From Rachycentron canadum (lineage: Eukaryota; Chordata; Actinopteri; Carangiformes; Rachycentridae): a stretch of DNA of 64,000 nucleotides. Location of the stretch: assembly GCA_038496675.1 (NCBI GenBank), contig CM076659.1, positions 21,988,623-22,052,622 on the forward strand, written 5' to 3'. Of the stretch, positions 34,318 to 44,512 are shown one piece after another. The translations under genes and the position numbers were made by a program. Every line of letters starts with the position of its first letter. Position 1 is the stretch's first letter. The notes under the pieces were generated by a model. It searched no databases and was not told the origin of the DNA. It worked only from the letters and a program-made list of their open reading frames with translations.

Positions 34318-34582
34318 TGTGTTTACCTGTACGTGCTACATAGTGAGGACCAAATACAGGTATTTTCCAAACAGAGTTAGGATAGTTTGGCCAATCCTTG
34401 TCCTTCTAACAAACCTTTAAAAACTTTTTGAGGTAAAATTTGATTTTGTGGTCAGAGTTAGAATTAGAGTTAGAATTAGGCTGAGGTTAGAGTCAGGGTA
34501 AAGGGACAGGGAATGAATCATGTCAATGAGTGTCCTCACAGAGATAGGAATGTGTCCTGATGTCATAATGAGGACAGATATA
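34318..34582. repeat. Possible interspersed repeat with telomere-like GTTAGA/GTTAGAATTAG tract
   Basis: GTGAGGACCAAATACAGG near 34342, then GTCAGAGTTAGAATTAGAGTTAGAATTAGG (about 34452-34482) and TGTCCTCACAGAGATAGGAA near 34531. This arrangement resembles a repeat often seen in fish genomes. No second copy is present here. Confidence 0.4.
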
Positions 34583-35123
34583 TAATATATATAATTTATC
34601 TGAAACTCTGCTGAAATAAATGATCAAAATGATACTCCAAGTACAGTTTCCTGATTATCCTCACATACTTTGTCAGAATTGATCATCTGCAGTGCAGGAC
34701 TTCACTGTGTATTGGGAGTATTTTTATGTTGTTGATCTGAAGACTTCCTGAGAGAAGAATTAGAGAACAAACACGAGGAGTACACAAAATAACACAAACA
34801 CCTTACAACACCACAGAGTGTAGTTTGAATCCTAGTTTTTGCTGAGACTGTTAGAGAGGAGACGGCTTTATTCACCACTACAGCTCTGCTGGGAACAATT
34901 ATCACATCTGAGGTAAACAACAACACAAGGCTGCAGCAAGTCTGCCCACCGACACACACAGACACACACAGTCTTCCCAGGTGGTCCATTATAATGAAGC
35001 TCATCACTGTTTCCTTCTAGACGTCTTCTGTTTCCCAAAACACAAGAAAACACAAAGCAGCATTAACTTGACTGAACTCAGATCATTGACAGAAACTCAG
35101 AAATGTTTAACTCACCAAACCAT

Positions 35124-35431
35124 TTAAAGGTCCATACAGTCTAAAGGTGGATGTTAAAGGTCCATACAGTCTAAAGGTGGATGTTAAAGGTCCATATGGT
35201 CTAAAGGTGAATGTTAAAGGTCCATATGGTCTAAAGGTGGATGTTAAAGGTCCATACGGTCTAAAGGTAGACCTCAACTTTGATTATAAATCAGGTCCAG
35301 GTTCTATATTAACACAGTGAAAGTATCAAAGGTCTCAGTCCACAGAGAAATGCTCACAGTCTGTTTTCAGAAACTGAGCCTTAAAACCAGCCTCAGGACT
35401 TCTGGGACTTTGTGATGTTACAACAAAGCAG
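35124..35431 (+). repeat. Family B element with an expanded 30-bp end array
   Basis: Five 30-bp units start at 35124, 35154, 35184, 35214 and 35244, each TTAAAGGTCCATACAGTCTA plus AAGGTGGATG with few changes. The element body follows (AAATCAGGTCCAGGTTCTAT, AGTATCAAAGGTCTCAGTCC) and is cut off after GATGTTACAACAAAGCAG. Confidence 0.9.
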
Positions 35432-35763
35432 ATGTGTTTCTTATGTTTTTATGATTCAGATTGTTAAATTTCTCAATTGATGTTTGTTTATAGCAAAAGT
35501 TTTCCATACTAAAAGTAGCTTTGTTGTGTTACTGTTGTGTTTTCCTGTATTCTTCTGTTTATATAGATTTCCACACTGAAAACAACTGATTTATAATGAG
35601 ACGTTCACTGTCACTTACTCTCCACTTTGAGTCCCTCTCCTGATTTCAGAACCACGGACAGCTCCTCCCTCATCGCTGCTGGTATTTGTAGTTTTTTTTA
35701 AATTCCTCACTGATAAAAACGCATGAATGATTTTAAACTGGAGAAACACAAAGTCCCACAAAC

Positions 35764-35890
35764 CTTTGCGGTGACGCGTCCTCTTCGGCGGAGCCGGGGT
35801 GTTTTCTCTCTCGTGCGTCGTGGTTACCTCTCGAGTCCGAGCCGCGCCAAGCGCGCGACAGAACACCACAATTCGAGCGGAAGTGTGGAG
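35764..35890. promoter_or_regulatory. Short CpG-rich block, possible promoter or first exon
   Basis: Over a dozen CpGs in about 130 bases (GACGCGTC, GAGCCGCGCCAAGCGCGCGA) within AT-rich DNA. On the minus strand it could supply a first exon (GTAACC donor near 35825) and an ATG near 35677 opens MREELSVVLKSGEGLKVE before a GTAAGT. No gene recognised. Confidence 0.35.
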
Positions 35891-36829
35891 ATGTGGACCT
35901 TCAAAATAAAGTCCGGAATTTCACAGCTGCTATGTTGCAGTCGCGTTGATGATGAGATGAAATTAGACTCGTCACGGTGTTTCAGGATGTTGTTTATAAA
36001 CCAAGAGATTTGATAGACTGATAAATATCGGTTTTGCCTCAGGCTACGAGTTCCTGTTTGGCCTCTTTTCTCATTGTTACTGTGAAGGTTTGGAGGGAAA
36101 CATCTCTTTGGTTGGAACAACCCCTCCACACCTGAAACACACCTGAAACCAGACTCTGTTTTTATGAGGGGTCATATATCTCACTTCTCTTCTTGTTTGT
36201 CCCCTGGAGTCTTGTTTTCTCACCTGCACCAGTACAACCAGTAACTGTTGTATTGGGCCCTTATTCGTACAAGTACATTACAGTGTGAATGGATGTATGA
36301 TTTAACAGTAGTCTTTCTTGTTGTTACTCTCCCTCTGCCTGGACTCAGTGTATATAAGGAGGGAACCTTTAATGTCCTGTATGACCGTAGCAGCTGTGAT
36401 GTCCACACCTGACAGTGAAGCAATAAATCCATCATTTAAAAATCAATACTGTACAAATACTCAACAAGTAAAGGTCCTGCCTTCAAATCGGTGGTCACTG
36501 CAGATGGAGAAACGAATTCTTACCAGGTTATTAACTGTTTCATATTTTAATCTATATATAAAACTTAATCTACAAAGTAAATGGATCAGACTTAGAAGAA
36601 TGTGGTGCAGTAAAAATAATAATTTTAACATAGGTCTGAAGTAGTTGATTTACCGGAGTAAAGTAGTTGAGTAAATGTACTTAGTTACTTTCCACCAATT
36701 TCTAAGCGAGACCCTGCAGCACCCTCAGAAGGCTTTTATTTTTAAAGGTCAAAAGCGGAAACTCGTGAGGCTCTGCCCTGGTTCCTTCTGATGCTTCTGC
36801 TTCTCAGTCCGACAACGAGAGAGGAAGCA

Positions 36830-37385
36830 TCACTGTGATGAGGCTCGGCGGTCAGGGAGGGTCTCCATCAGGCATCTGAAGTCCGCTCCACTGACCCGCT
36901 GGGTCCGCCTGTCTGTCTGAGGACCTGTCTGTCTGCCAGCCACTCTGTCTGTCTGTGGGTGGAGGGACTCGGCTGCAGCGGGAGGATGCTGTCCTCCTGC
37001 CGGGCATCAGGACTTTCCTCTCCCGTCATCCGGGCGGCAGGCTGCGGTGTGATCGCGGGGCTTCTCCCCTCCTCTGCCCGCTGAAGTTGGATCATCTGCG
37101 GGGATTAAACGTTTGTTTTTGTCGCTCTCTCCCTCTCTCGCTCTCCCCCGGTGTCTCTCAGCCTCCCTCCGGAACTGCCCGATCATTTCAGGGAGGAAAT
37201 AATCCGCCTCTTTTATTTTGTGATGGTGGATTACTGCCCCGGACTCTGGTGGATTTCCCCGGCGCACAGATTTGTGAATGGGTCTGTGAGGCGCGCAGGG
37301 ATGATGTGGACGCACACGGAGAGCGGAGAGCCCGGCCCTGCTGTAGTGCCCATGGCTGGTCCCGAGGTCGAGGATTAGTGTGAGG
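36830..37385 (+). promoter_or_regulatory. GC/CpG-rich block 1 kb upstream of eml6, putative promoter or 5'UTR
   Basis: High GC and frequent CpG (CATCCGGGCGGCAGGCTGCG, GGCGCGCAGG) against AT-rich flanks. Contains open frames, such as one starting MVDYCPGLWWISPAHRFVNG near 37222 and ending before a TAG at 37376, which I do not recognise. Most likely the CpG island of eml6. Confidence 0.5.
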
Positions 37386-38219
37386 GGGGATTATATTTTC
37401 CAGGAGCAGAATCCTCCATCAATTGTGTTCATTTGCTGTTTTTTATTCCCACACTGTCTCAGTCTCTGTGCTCTTTTGGACACGAGGAGAACTTTTCCAG
37501 ATGCCTTTGGATATTTTCTCTTTTTCCTTTGCTTCGAAGTTTGTTTTGTTTTTTTTTTCTTTTCAAAAAGTAAAATAACACAACAACAATAATAATACTA
37601 AGAATAATCCGCAGTGTGTCAGTAGGTGGAGTGACAAACAAACTGCCTCATGTTTGTTAGATACAACGAGGTGTAATATTGCTGTTACAGCCTCACTACA
37701 GAGAGCAGTAGAAACACAGTCAGTCCCTCAGGGATATGAAGAAAATCACACAAAGCTGAGAGAAAATGACCATTAGGATCTGAAATAATGTAAACGATAT
37801 TTCAAAATAAAACCTGGATTATATGACAGAGCCCCCGCGACATAATAGGGACAATTACTGGAAGTTTAATCATTGAGTTATTATTTGTCAGTGTGGACAG
37901 ATTACAGAAATACAACAGAATGGTTTAATTATCAGATGGATAATAAACCTCCCTGAGATCGTCAGAGAGATAATTGATTTCACAGAATATAAAATAATGA
38001 TAAATTGTTGATATGTTCTTATTCTTTACGTTTTTAATTTTGTTTTTGGTGGGAAAAAAAAGCTTAAATAACAAGAAAGAAGAAAATCTGAGGTTTTTAA
38101 ACTGAGACGAAAAACAACAACAAACCTGAACACAATGCTCAGAATGAACCGATCATCAGGTCATTTTCGATAAATCAAAACCAAATAATCGATCAATCAA
38201 TCTATTGGCGAGCTGATCG

Positions 38220-38366
38220 AAATCTATTGAGCTGGCCTGAAGGATCTTCAGTCCAGAGAGGAAGCAGGGGGGAAAAAAACAGGACCAGGACCAGAACCAG
38301 AACCAGACCCAGAACCGGCAGCAACGGCGGCGGCAGCGGACACTTTGTCCCCTCAGATGAGTGAAC
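38220..38366 (+). other. eml6: Proximal 5' untranslated sequence of eml6
   Basis: Purine/CpG-rich leader with CCAGAACCAGAACCAGACCC and GCAACGGCGGCGGCAGCGG directly upstream of the ATG. An ATG at 38357 in another frame (ATGAGTGAACATG) overlaps as a potential upstream start. Transcript start not determinable. Confidence 0.5.
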
Positions 38367-38563
38367 ATGTCGGACCGGAGCGCCCCGGGCTGCCGGCTCA
38401 GACTGGACTGGGTCTACGGGTACCGGGGCCACCAGTGTCGGAATAACCTGTACTACACGGCCGGGAAAGAGGTGGTGTACTTCGTGGCCGGGGTCGGCGT
38501 GGTCTACAACACCAGAGAGCACAGCCAGAGGTTTTACCTGGGACACAACGATGACATCATCAG
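38367..38563 (+). CDS. eml6: EML6 first coding exon (echinoderm microtubule-associated protein-like 6)
   Basis: EML proteins bind microtubules; EML6 is a ~1,950-residue protein of three tandem HELP-WD40 units. This exon encodes MSDRSAPGCRLRLDWVYGYR, then RGHQCRNNLYYTAGKEVVYF and GVGVVYNTREHSQRFYLGHN, ending DDII plus a split Ser codon. This is the N-terminal HELP motif, matching EML6 better than EML5 (TAGKEVVYF, YNTREHSQ). The ATG at 38367 gives the family's usual start; the in-frame GTG at 38361 is not needed. Donor AG|GTAAGA at 38564. sptbn1 lies upstream on the same strand, as in human, which supports the call. Confidence 0.95.
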
Positions 38564-38684
38564 GTAAGACGAATGTCTGTGCTCACCTGTCTCCCAGACA
38601 CGCCCACTGGTGTAACCATCAACCTGCATGTATCCCGAAGAGCCAAAGTATTCCTAGAAGTTTCCTAATAGTAACTTAACATGA

Positions 38685-39128
38685 AAGGTCTGTACATATT
38701 AAAGGGCCACACAGTCTTGAGGTAGAGTCTAAAGGTAGAAGTTAAAGGGCCACACAGTCTTAAGGTCGACCTCCATGTGTTCCTTGATTATAAATCAGGC
38801 CTCGGTTCTATATTAATACAGTGAAAGTACCAAAGGTCTCAGTTCACAGAGAAATGCTCAAAGCCTGTTTTCTTAGTCTTAAAATCAGCCGTCAGGACTT
38901 CTGGAACTTTGTGATGTCACAGCAAAGCAGTCACTGCCTTAAGCCATGCCCCCACTCTCGACCCATCTGGATCCACCATCCAGTCTTACAGGATTCGCTT
39001 TCTCTGAGTGTTTACCTGAAATCTGCTATATTTTTATTAACTCACTCAGAAAACAGTCAGAAGCCAATCAGAAGAGAGGATCCTCTCTTCTGATTGGTTG
39101 ACTGACCTGTTGTTACCAGAGCTCCTGA
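38685..39128 (+). repeat. Family B element, + orientation
   Basis: Doubled end units (TTAAAGGGCCACACAGTCTT twice, near 38699 and 38743), then TAAATCAGGCCTCGGTTCTA, GGACTTCTGGAACTTTGTGA and CTTCTGATTGGTTGACTGAC. Its right end is lost. Confidence 0.85.
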
Positions 39129-39237
39129 TCCTGAGATCCTGTCATTTTGGTTGGAATGATTTGTTGTTTATCACCTTGTGGCCTATATGAAGATTTCTCA
39201 ATGACTTCATGTTTCAGATTTCACACTTCTGTGAAGA

Positions 39238-39428
39238 TTAAAGGTTCATATTTTTCTTTCTGTGTGCTTTATTTAAAGTGTTGATATCCACATAAAGATA
39301 TATTTGTGGTTTTAAGAATCAGAAACCATCTCTGCAAGTTCTGATGGTGGGTCCCAGTGGGTGGGGCCTGGGGGCGTGGCTGAGGGTGCTGACTGCTTTG
39401 TTGTGACATCACAAAGTTGCAGACGTCA
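39238..39428 (-). repeat. Family B element fragment, inverted relative to its neighbour
   Basis: Starts TTAAAGGTTCATATTTTTC, then GTTGATATCCACATAAAGAT, GGTGGGTCCCAGTGGGTGGG and TTTGTTGTGACATCACAAAG. The AATCAGAAGAG half is deleted. Confidence 0.8.
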
Positions 39429-40256
39429 CACGATAAAGCTCCTACAGTGACCCTAATGATCATGTGCTAATAAAATAGCAGAGTAATGTTTGTGTTGGAT
39501 GACTGGTTCACTGGGTGGAGGGAAAGTCTGCTGAATGAAAAACTGCCTGAAAAAAAAAAACAGGAGCTTTGTGGGTTTTTTCCTTCCTCCTCAGATAATT
39601 GTCAGATTTTGTCTTGCGGCGACTGGTCCGCTTTTCTTACTCATCTGGACATTTTGCCTCTTTTTCATTTAGGATGGGATGTTTTTAGAAGCCCTGCTGG
39701 GGTTTTATCTCTCCCACACACTTTGGTTTATCCTGTGGTTTGATCGAAGCTCAAACCTAAACAGAAACAGGTCTGAGATGAGCCGAGAAACAGCATTTCA
39801 GACTTTGGAGATTTGTTTTAAATCACTGCTGTCAAAGTGGGTGTTTATAATGGGTAAACAGTGATATTTCAATTTTTAGCTAGAAGTGATACAGAGCAGC
39901 TCAGGAGCAGATGAAGGGATTTTTCCTTTTCCCAGGTCTGATTGTGCAAAAATTTCCCATGAGCTTCAGGGAGAAACTCATCTGTCACACAACATATTAA
40001 TTAATGTGTCCAGTGTGTAAATATGACACATTACATCAGATAAACAGGAAGCATTAGACCATTGCAGAAAGAAACCAGTTGTTGCCTCACATTATGTCAT
40101 AAACATCAGTTACTTCAAACTCAACTGCAACAAGTCAAGACACATTTTAAACTGTTGCCTCATTTATGTTGATATTTCACACATTATTTGAAGGCAGCAT
40201 TACTGAACATCCTCCACTAATATTTCACATATAAGTAAAGTACAGAGGATGAACCA

Positions 40257-40706
40257 CAGCCTGTTTATAAAAGTGGACGTAGACTCTGGGTCTGTAATAT
40301 GAAGCCAATGCTGAAGAGCTTTAAACCTTCATTCTATCTAATGACCATCAGGGGGCGACTCCACTGGTTGTTAAAGAAGTCAGATTGTATTGAAGTCTAT
40401 GGGAAAATGTCCCTACTTCTCCCTTGATTTATTAGCTCAGTAAATGTTTTCCTAATGAGTTTATGGTCTCAGTCTCTAGTTTCAAGTCTTCAATACAACA
40501 TGATGTTCATTTTTTAGAGGATTTAGAGGAAAATAGACCATAAAGCAGGGGATGAATTAGGAGGCGTGGCTACAGTGTGATTGACAGACTGTATCACACA
40601 ATCAGGATTGTGAAGTACAGAGCAGGTCAGCTCCACCCCTCACTCCTCCTCAGTTCCACCTTCTCCTCCAAATATGGTTTCTATTGGTTTCAAAAAACCA
40701 AGATGG
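40257..40706 (+). repeat. Interspersed repeat family A, copy 2 (most complete)
   Basis: Starts GCCTGTTTATAAAAGTGGAC, carries CAGGGGGCGACTCCACTGGT and CAGTGTGATTGACAGACTGT, and ends in TTTCAAAAAACCAAGATGGC. Nearly identical to copy 1 over the block 40341-40512. Confidence 0.88.
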
Positions 40707-41445
40707 CCAACGGACAAATTGCAAACTTTATTTAACATTTCACAAATAAAGGAATAAACAGGAAAATGACAAGTAAGATAAATTGTGAAGGTAGAACATA
40801 TTTCTTAATTTAACTCATGACACACCACCGTCTGTGCTTAGTCACCTATAATCTAATTATATCATGATTTCCAAATCTAACCAAAGAAGAAAACATGAGA
40901 TGAATTGATGAGCTGCACTGCACAGATGAATGTCATCATTCTCACCTGAGCATGAGGAGAGAAACACCGCCCAGATAACCTGATCAGAGCTCTTTGGCTG
41001 AGAACGCATCTTGAGGAGAGGATATAATTCTCTGCAACTGATCACCACAGTGATATAATTACAGACTTGATAGTTTTTCTGTGGATGTGTTGTGACAGAT
41101 TCCAGAAAACCTTTCAAACAAAGATGAGCCATGTTTCCACAAAAGCTTTAGAATCTTGGGAAACCCATTTAAACCCAGAGCACAGTTCGTGGATCCACAT
41201 GAGCTAATTAAACATTTTGTTCAGAGAGTAAGACCACTTCACAAACACCCAAAACCTTTAATCTGGGATTATATAATGGAGATTCTGCTGCAATAGGAGG
41301 AGGAATCACACCAGCTCAGCAGCTCCACTGAGCTTTTTGGCCTCTTCAAGCTCCTAGTTTTGGCTTTGTGTCTATTTCATTTTCTGTGTTCCCAGCAGCA
41401 GCAGAAAGACTGAGGAGCCAGATATTTCCCAAAGAAAGAGGAAGA

Positions 41446-41771
41446 GAGAATCTGATCCTCTCTTCTGATTGGATGTAAAACACTCAGAGAAACCTGCAAG
41501 ATTGGATGGTGGGTCCAGGTGGGCAGGGCATGGGGCTGGCTGAGGGCAGTGACTGCTTTGTTGTGACATCACAAAGTTTTAAGGCTCAGTTTCTGAAAAC
41601 AGACTATGAGCATTTCTCTGTGGTCTCAGACCTTTGATACTTTCACTGTATTAATATAGAACCTAGACCTGATTTATAATTAAAGAACACGTTGAGGTCG
41701 ACTTTAGACTGTATGGACCTTTAACATCTATGGACCTTTAACATCTACCTTTAGACCATATGGACCTTTAA
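41446..41771 (-). repeat. Family B element, truncated copy
   Basis: CTCTCTTCTGATTGGATGTA through TTTGTTGTGACATCACAAAG and CTCAGTTTCTGAAAACAGAC to repeated end units ATGGACCTTTAACATCTA, finishing ATATGGACCTTTAA. Confidence 0.85.
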
Positions 41772-42514
41772 CATTAGTTGGTCAAGAATATCACATTTCA
41801 CCTCCATTTTAAAGGTAGAAAATAATTTTGCTGCTTTCAATCACCATCATCATTTTGTTGTTTGTTGTTATAGTCTCTGATTGTATAGTTTGCTCAGTGT
41901 TTTTGCATCACTTTTTTTCTGGTCCCAGCTGTCAGCTTGAGTTCAGGATAAAACCAGCCTGCAAAACACTGTTCATGAGGTTAATATCGCAGCAGCCTGT
42001 TGTGAGCTTGTGGTCGTCTCTGTGGGTCATGAGATGAGCTGACAGCAAAGCAGTGGAGCTCAGACACTGATGCGTTCAGTGACGGAGGAGTCATCAGTAA
42101 AGATTTGTTTATCCATGTACTGAACTTCTCTGCTGCAGCTCCTCAGATGCTGGTTGATCTTTAGTCACAAATGAAGGAGGAACGTTCAAATAAACAGTTA
42201 CTAACATTAATCCCCTTCACTCATGGTTGCTTTTCCAGTCCAGTGTTGTTGTGCTGTGTGGGCAGATTTTAAAACATCAGGAGGTTCATGTCATTAGTCC
42301 TGTGTGGTCAGGCTGAGATGACTAAAACACCCTCAGTGCAGTTGCCATTATGTTTAATTCAAAACTAATTGGTTGTTGCAAATGATTTAACATTTTGAAT
42401 AAATGACTGAACAGAAATCAGAGCAGCAGGAGGAGGGATTTTCTCTGAGAACAAATTAGAGCAAGTAGAGGAGGAAGATGATACAGCGAGGTCACTCAAT
42501 CATCCTAACATGGT

Positions 42515-42516
42515 CT

Positions 42517-42571
<55 letters not shown>

Positions 42572-42572
42572 C
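42515..42572. repeat. (CA)n microsatellite
   Basis: About 28 CA units with one G interruption. Confidence 0.95.
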
Positions 42573-42670
42573 TGGTGTATTCACGACACTAAACAGGCTA
42601 TGAGTCATCGGAGCAGCAGGCGTGTTTGGACAGTTTATACAGCCAGCCAGACAGCTGCAGCCTGCGGTAC

Positions 42671-42732
<62 letters not shown>

Positions 42733-42753
42733 TGTATGTGCGTGTGTGTGTGT
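42671..42753. repeat. (TG)n microsatellite
   Basis: About 29 pure TG units then a diverged tail (TACGTGTATGTGCG). With the CA run 100 bases upstream it forms an inverted CA/TG pair. Confidence 0.95.
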
Positions 42754-43146
42754 CACTAATTGAAAAGCTGGATGCTGCCTCAGTCGGTCGTGCTCTCTGA
42801 TAGGAGTGTCAAATTTGTGTTTGTGCCAAATGATCTGTCAAAGCTGACTGCAGGTGCACAGCTACATCTGGAGAAATCACTTCCACTGTGCTGCATGTAT
42901 TTAAACACTAAACCAATGGCTAATTATTGGCCTTCAAATATATCTACAGCAACTTTGACAATCTGTATTTTTAATTATCAAACATGCATCATAGGTTTGA
43001 GAGATGCTTGTAACTTATAACTATCCATATTGTTCAAATCAGAAAATCCCTAGAAGCTTAAATGACTTGTTCTAAAAGCTCACAATAGTTTTACATTCCA
43101 TTGACATCTTGATTAAACTGAGATAAAACATGTTTGTTAGTGAGCT

Positions 43147-43611
43147 TTAAAGCTCCATACAGTCTGAAGGTCGCCATCCACGTCTTCTTTGATTATAAAT
43201 CAGGTCCAGGTTCTATATTAATACAATGTATCAAAGGTCTCGGTCCACAGAGAAATGCTCACAGCCTGTTTTCAGAAACTGAGCCTTAAAACCAGCCGTC
43301 AGGACTTCTGGGACTTTGTGATGTCACAACAAAGCAGTCACTGCCCTCAGCTATGCCTTAAGCCCCGCCCACCTGGGCCCTTACAGGATTTGTTTTCTCT
43401 GAGTGTTTACCTTAAATCTGTTGTATTTTAATCTGATCATTCAGAAAGTAGTCCAAGCCTCTCTTCTGACTGGTTGACTGACCTGAGAGAGATGGAAAAC
43501 TACACTGAGATGGTTTCTGGCTTTTGGTTTTTAAAACCACATATATATCTTCTTATGGATATAAGCACTTCAAATAAAACACTGAAGAAGAGTCAAATAT
43601 GGGAACTTTAA
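43147..43611 (+). repeat. Family B element, full-length copy with both TTAA ends
   Basis: Starts TTAAAGCTCCATACAGTCTG, ends ATATGGGAACTTTAA, 465 bases. Interior as in the other copies. Terminal inverted repeats and TTAA borders are visible. Confidence 0.88.
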
Positions 43612-44512
43612 ACTTCTGTTAACATGATCTCATCCCAGGGGACATATTTCAGAGTTTTCTGTGTGCCATGCAGGGCAGCCATCTTGCAGACACACATGTT
43701 TTCAGTAATGAAGAAACAGAATGTGAAAAGACCCAGAAACAGCAGTATTTGGGTTAGCAATGGCTGCAGGAAATGTCACTGTCACTGGCCCAGTCTGATG
43801 CATTGGCCTTTTCATCACTACTGGCACCACAGCCGGTGCGGTTACAGTGGAAACCTGCCAACACACCATTACACTGTAATGGATGGAGATGAGTTCTGGT
43901 CTCAGTTCAGGATGGAAAAGCTTAAAAATATCCTCAGATTTAAATGTGTAACAGTCATCTATTTCTAACTTCTGTCACAAATGTGTTCCTAGACATCAGA
44001 TGATGGTCAGTCTCATAAGTCAGAGAGTATTTATCTGTTTCACACAATCCACCTGCTGAAAGTGGAGCCTGTCGTGAATCTGATTATTTAAACAGACAGA
44101 TTAATAGGCAGATAGAAAAGATTTACTCTGTACTGTCTGTACTCTCTCAGATTTGACCATTTACCTTGATTTGTCCATGAGACACTGACCCTGACCAGTC
44201 ATAGTCCTGCCCCCCTGCTGTAAAGCAGCGTATGCATCAGGGTGCAGCTGAACAAATTACAAACTGGAGGCTTCGAAACAGCAGCTTACAAACCTATGGG
44301 TTATTTTAGCACACACACACATGTATACATGCTACACAATTGGATGATTGGCTTCAGGTTTCAAACCTGTGTCCCTATTAATGGGCCACATCTTTCAGAG
44401 TCTGCATTTGAAGGCAGACTGCATCAAGTGGTCCAATTTCAAACATTTCTTCAAATGCCCCAATGGGTCAAACTCTCATTACCTAAACTATCCCAAGATT
44501 TAATAGAGTGCA

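Noticed and set aside
34452..34500. GTTAGA/GTTAGGG-like tract as interstitial telomere repeat
   Set aside because: Units are GTTAGAATTAGA and AGGTTAGAGTCAGGG, not TTAGGG repeats; more like part of an interspersed repeat.
35124..35273. Regular 30-bp repeats as a CRISPR array
   Set aside because: Direct tandem units without spacers, in a vertebrate genome and belonging to a mobile-element end.
36351..36359. TATATAAGG, a TATA-box-like sequence
   Set aside because: Isolated in AT-rich DNA, 2 kb from the eml6 start, with no supporting initiator or transcript signal.
36955..37383. 142-codon plus-strand frame upstream of eml6
   Set aside because: GC-rich DNA with few stops; peptide has no recognisable domain and starts at a non-ATG codon. 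Treated as promoter/5'UTR.
38361..38369. GTG at 38361 as eml6 start
   Set aside because: The ATG at 38367 gives the family's normal N-terminus.
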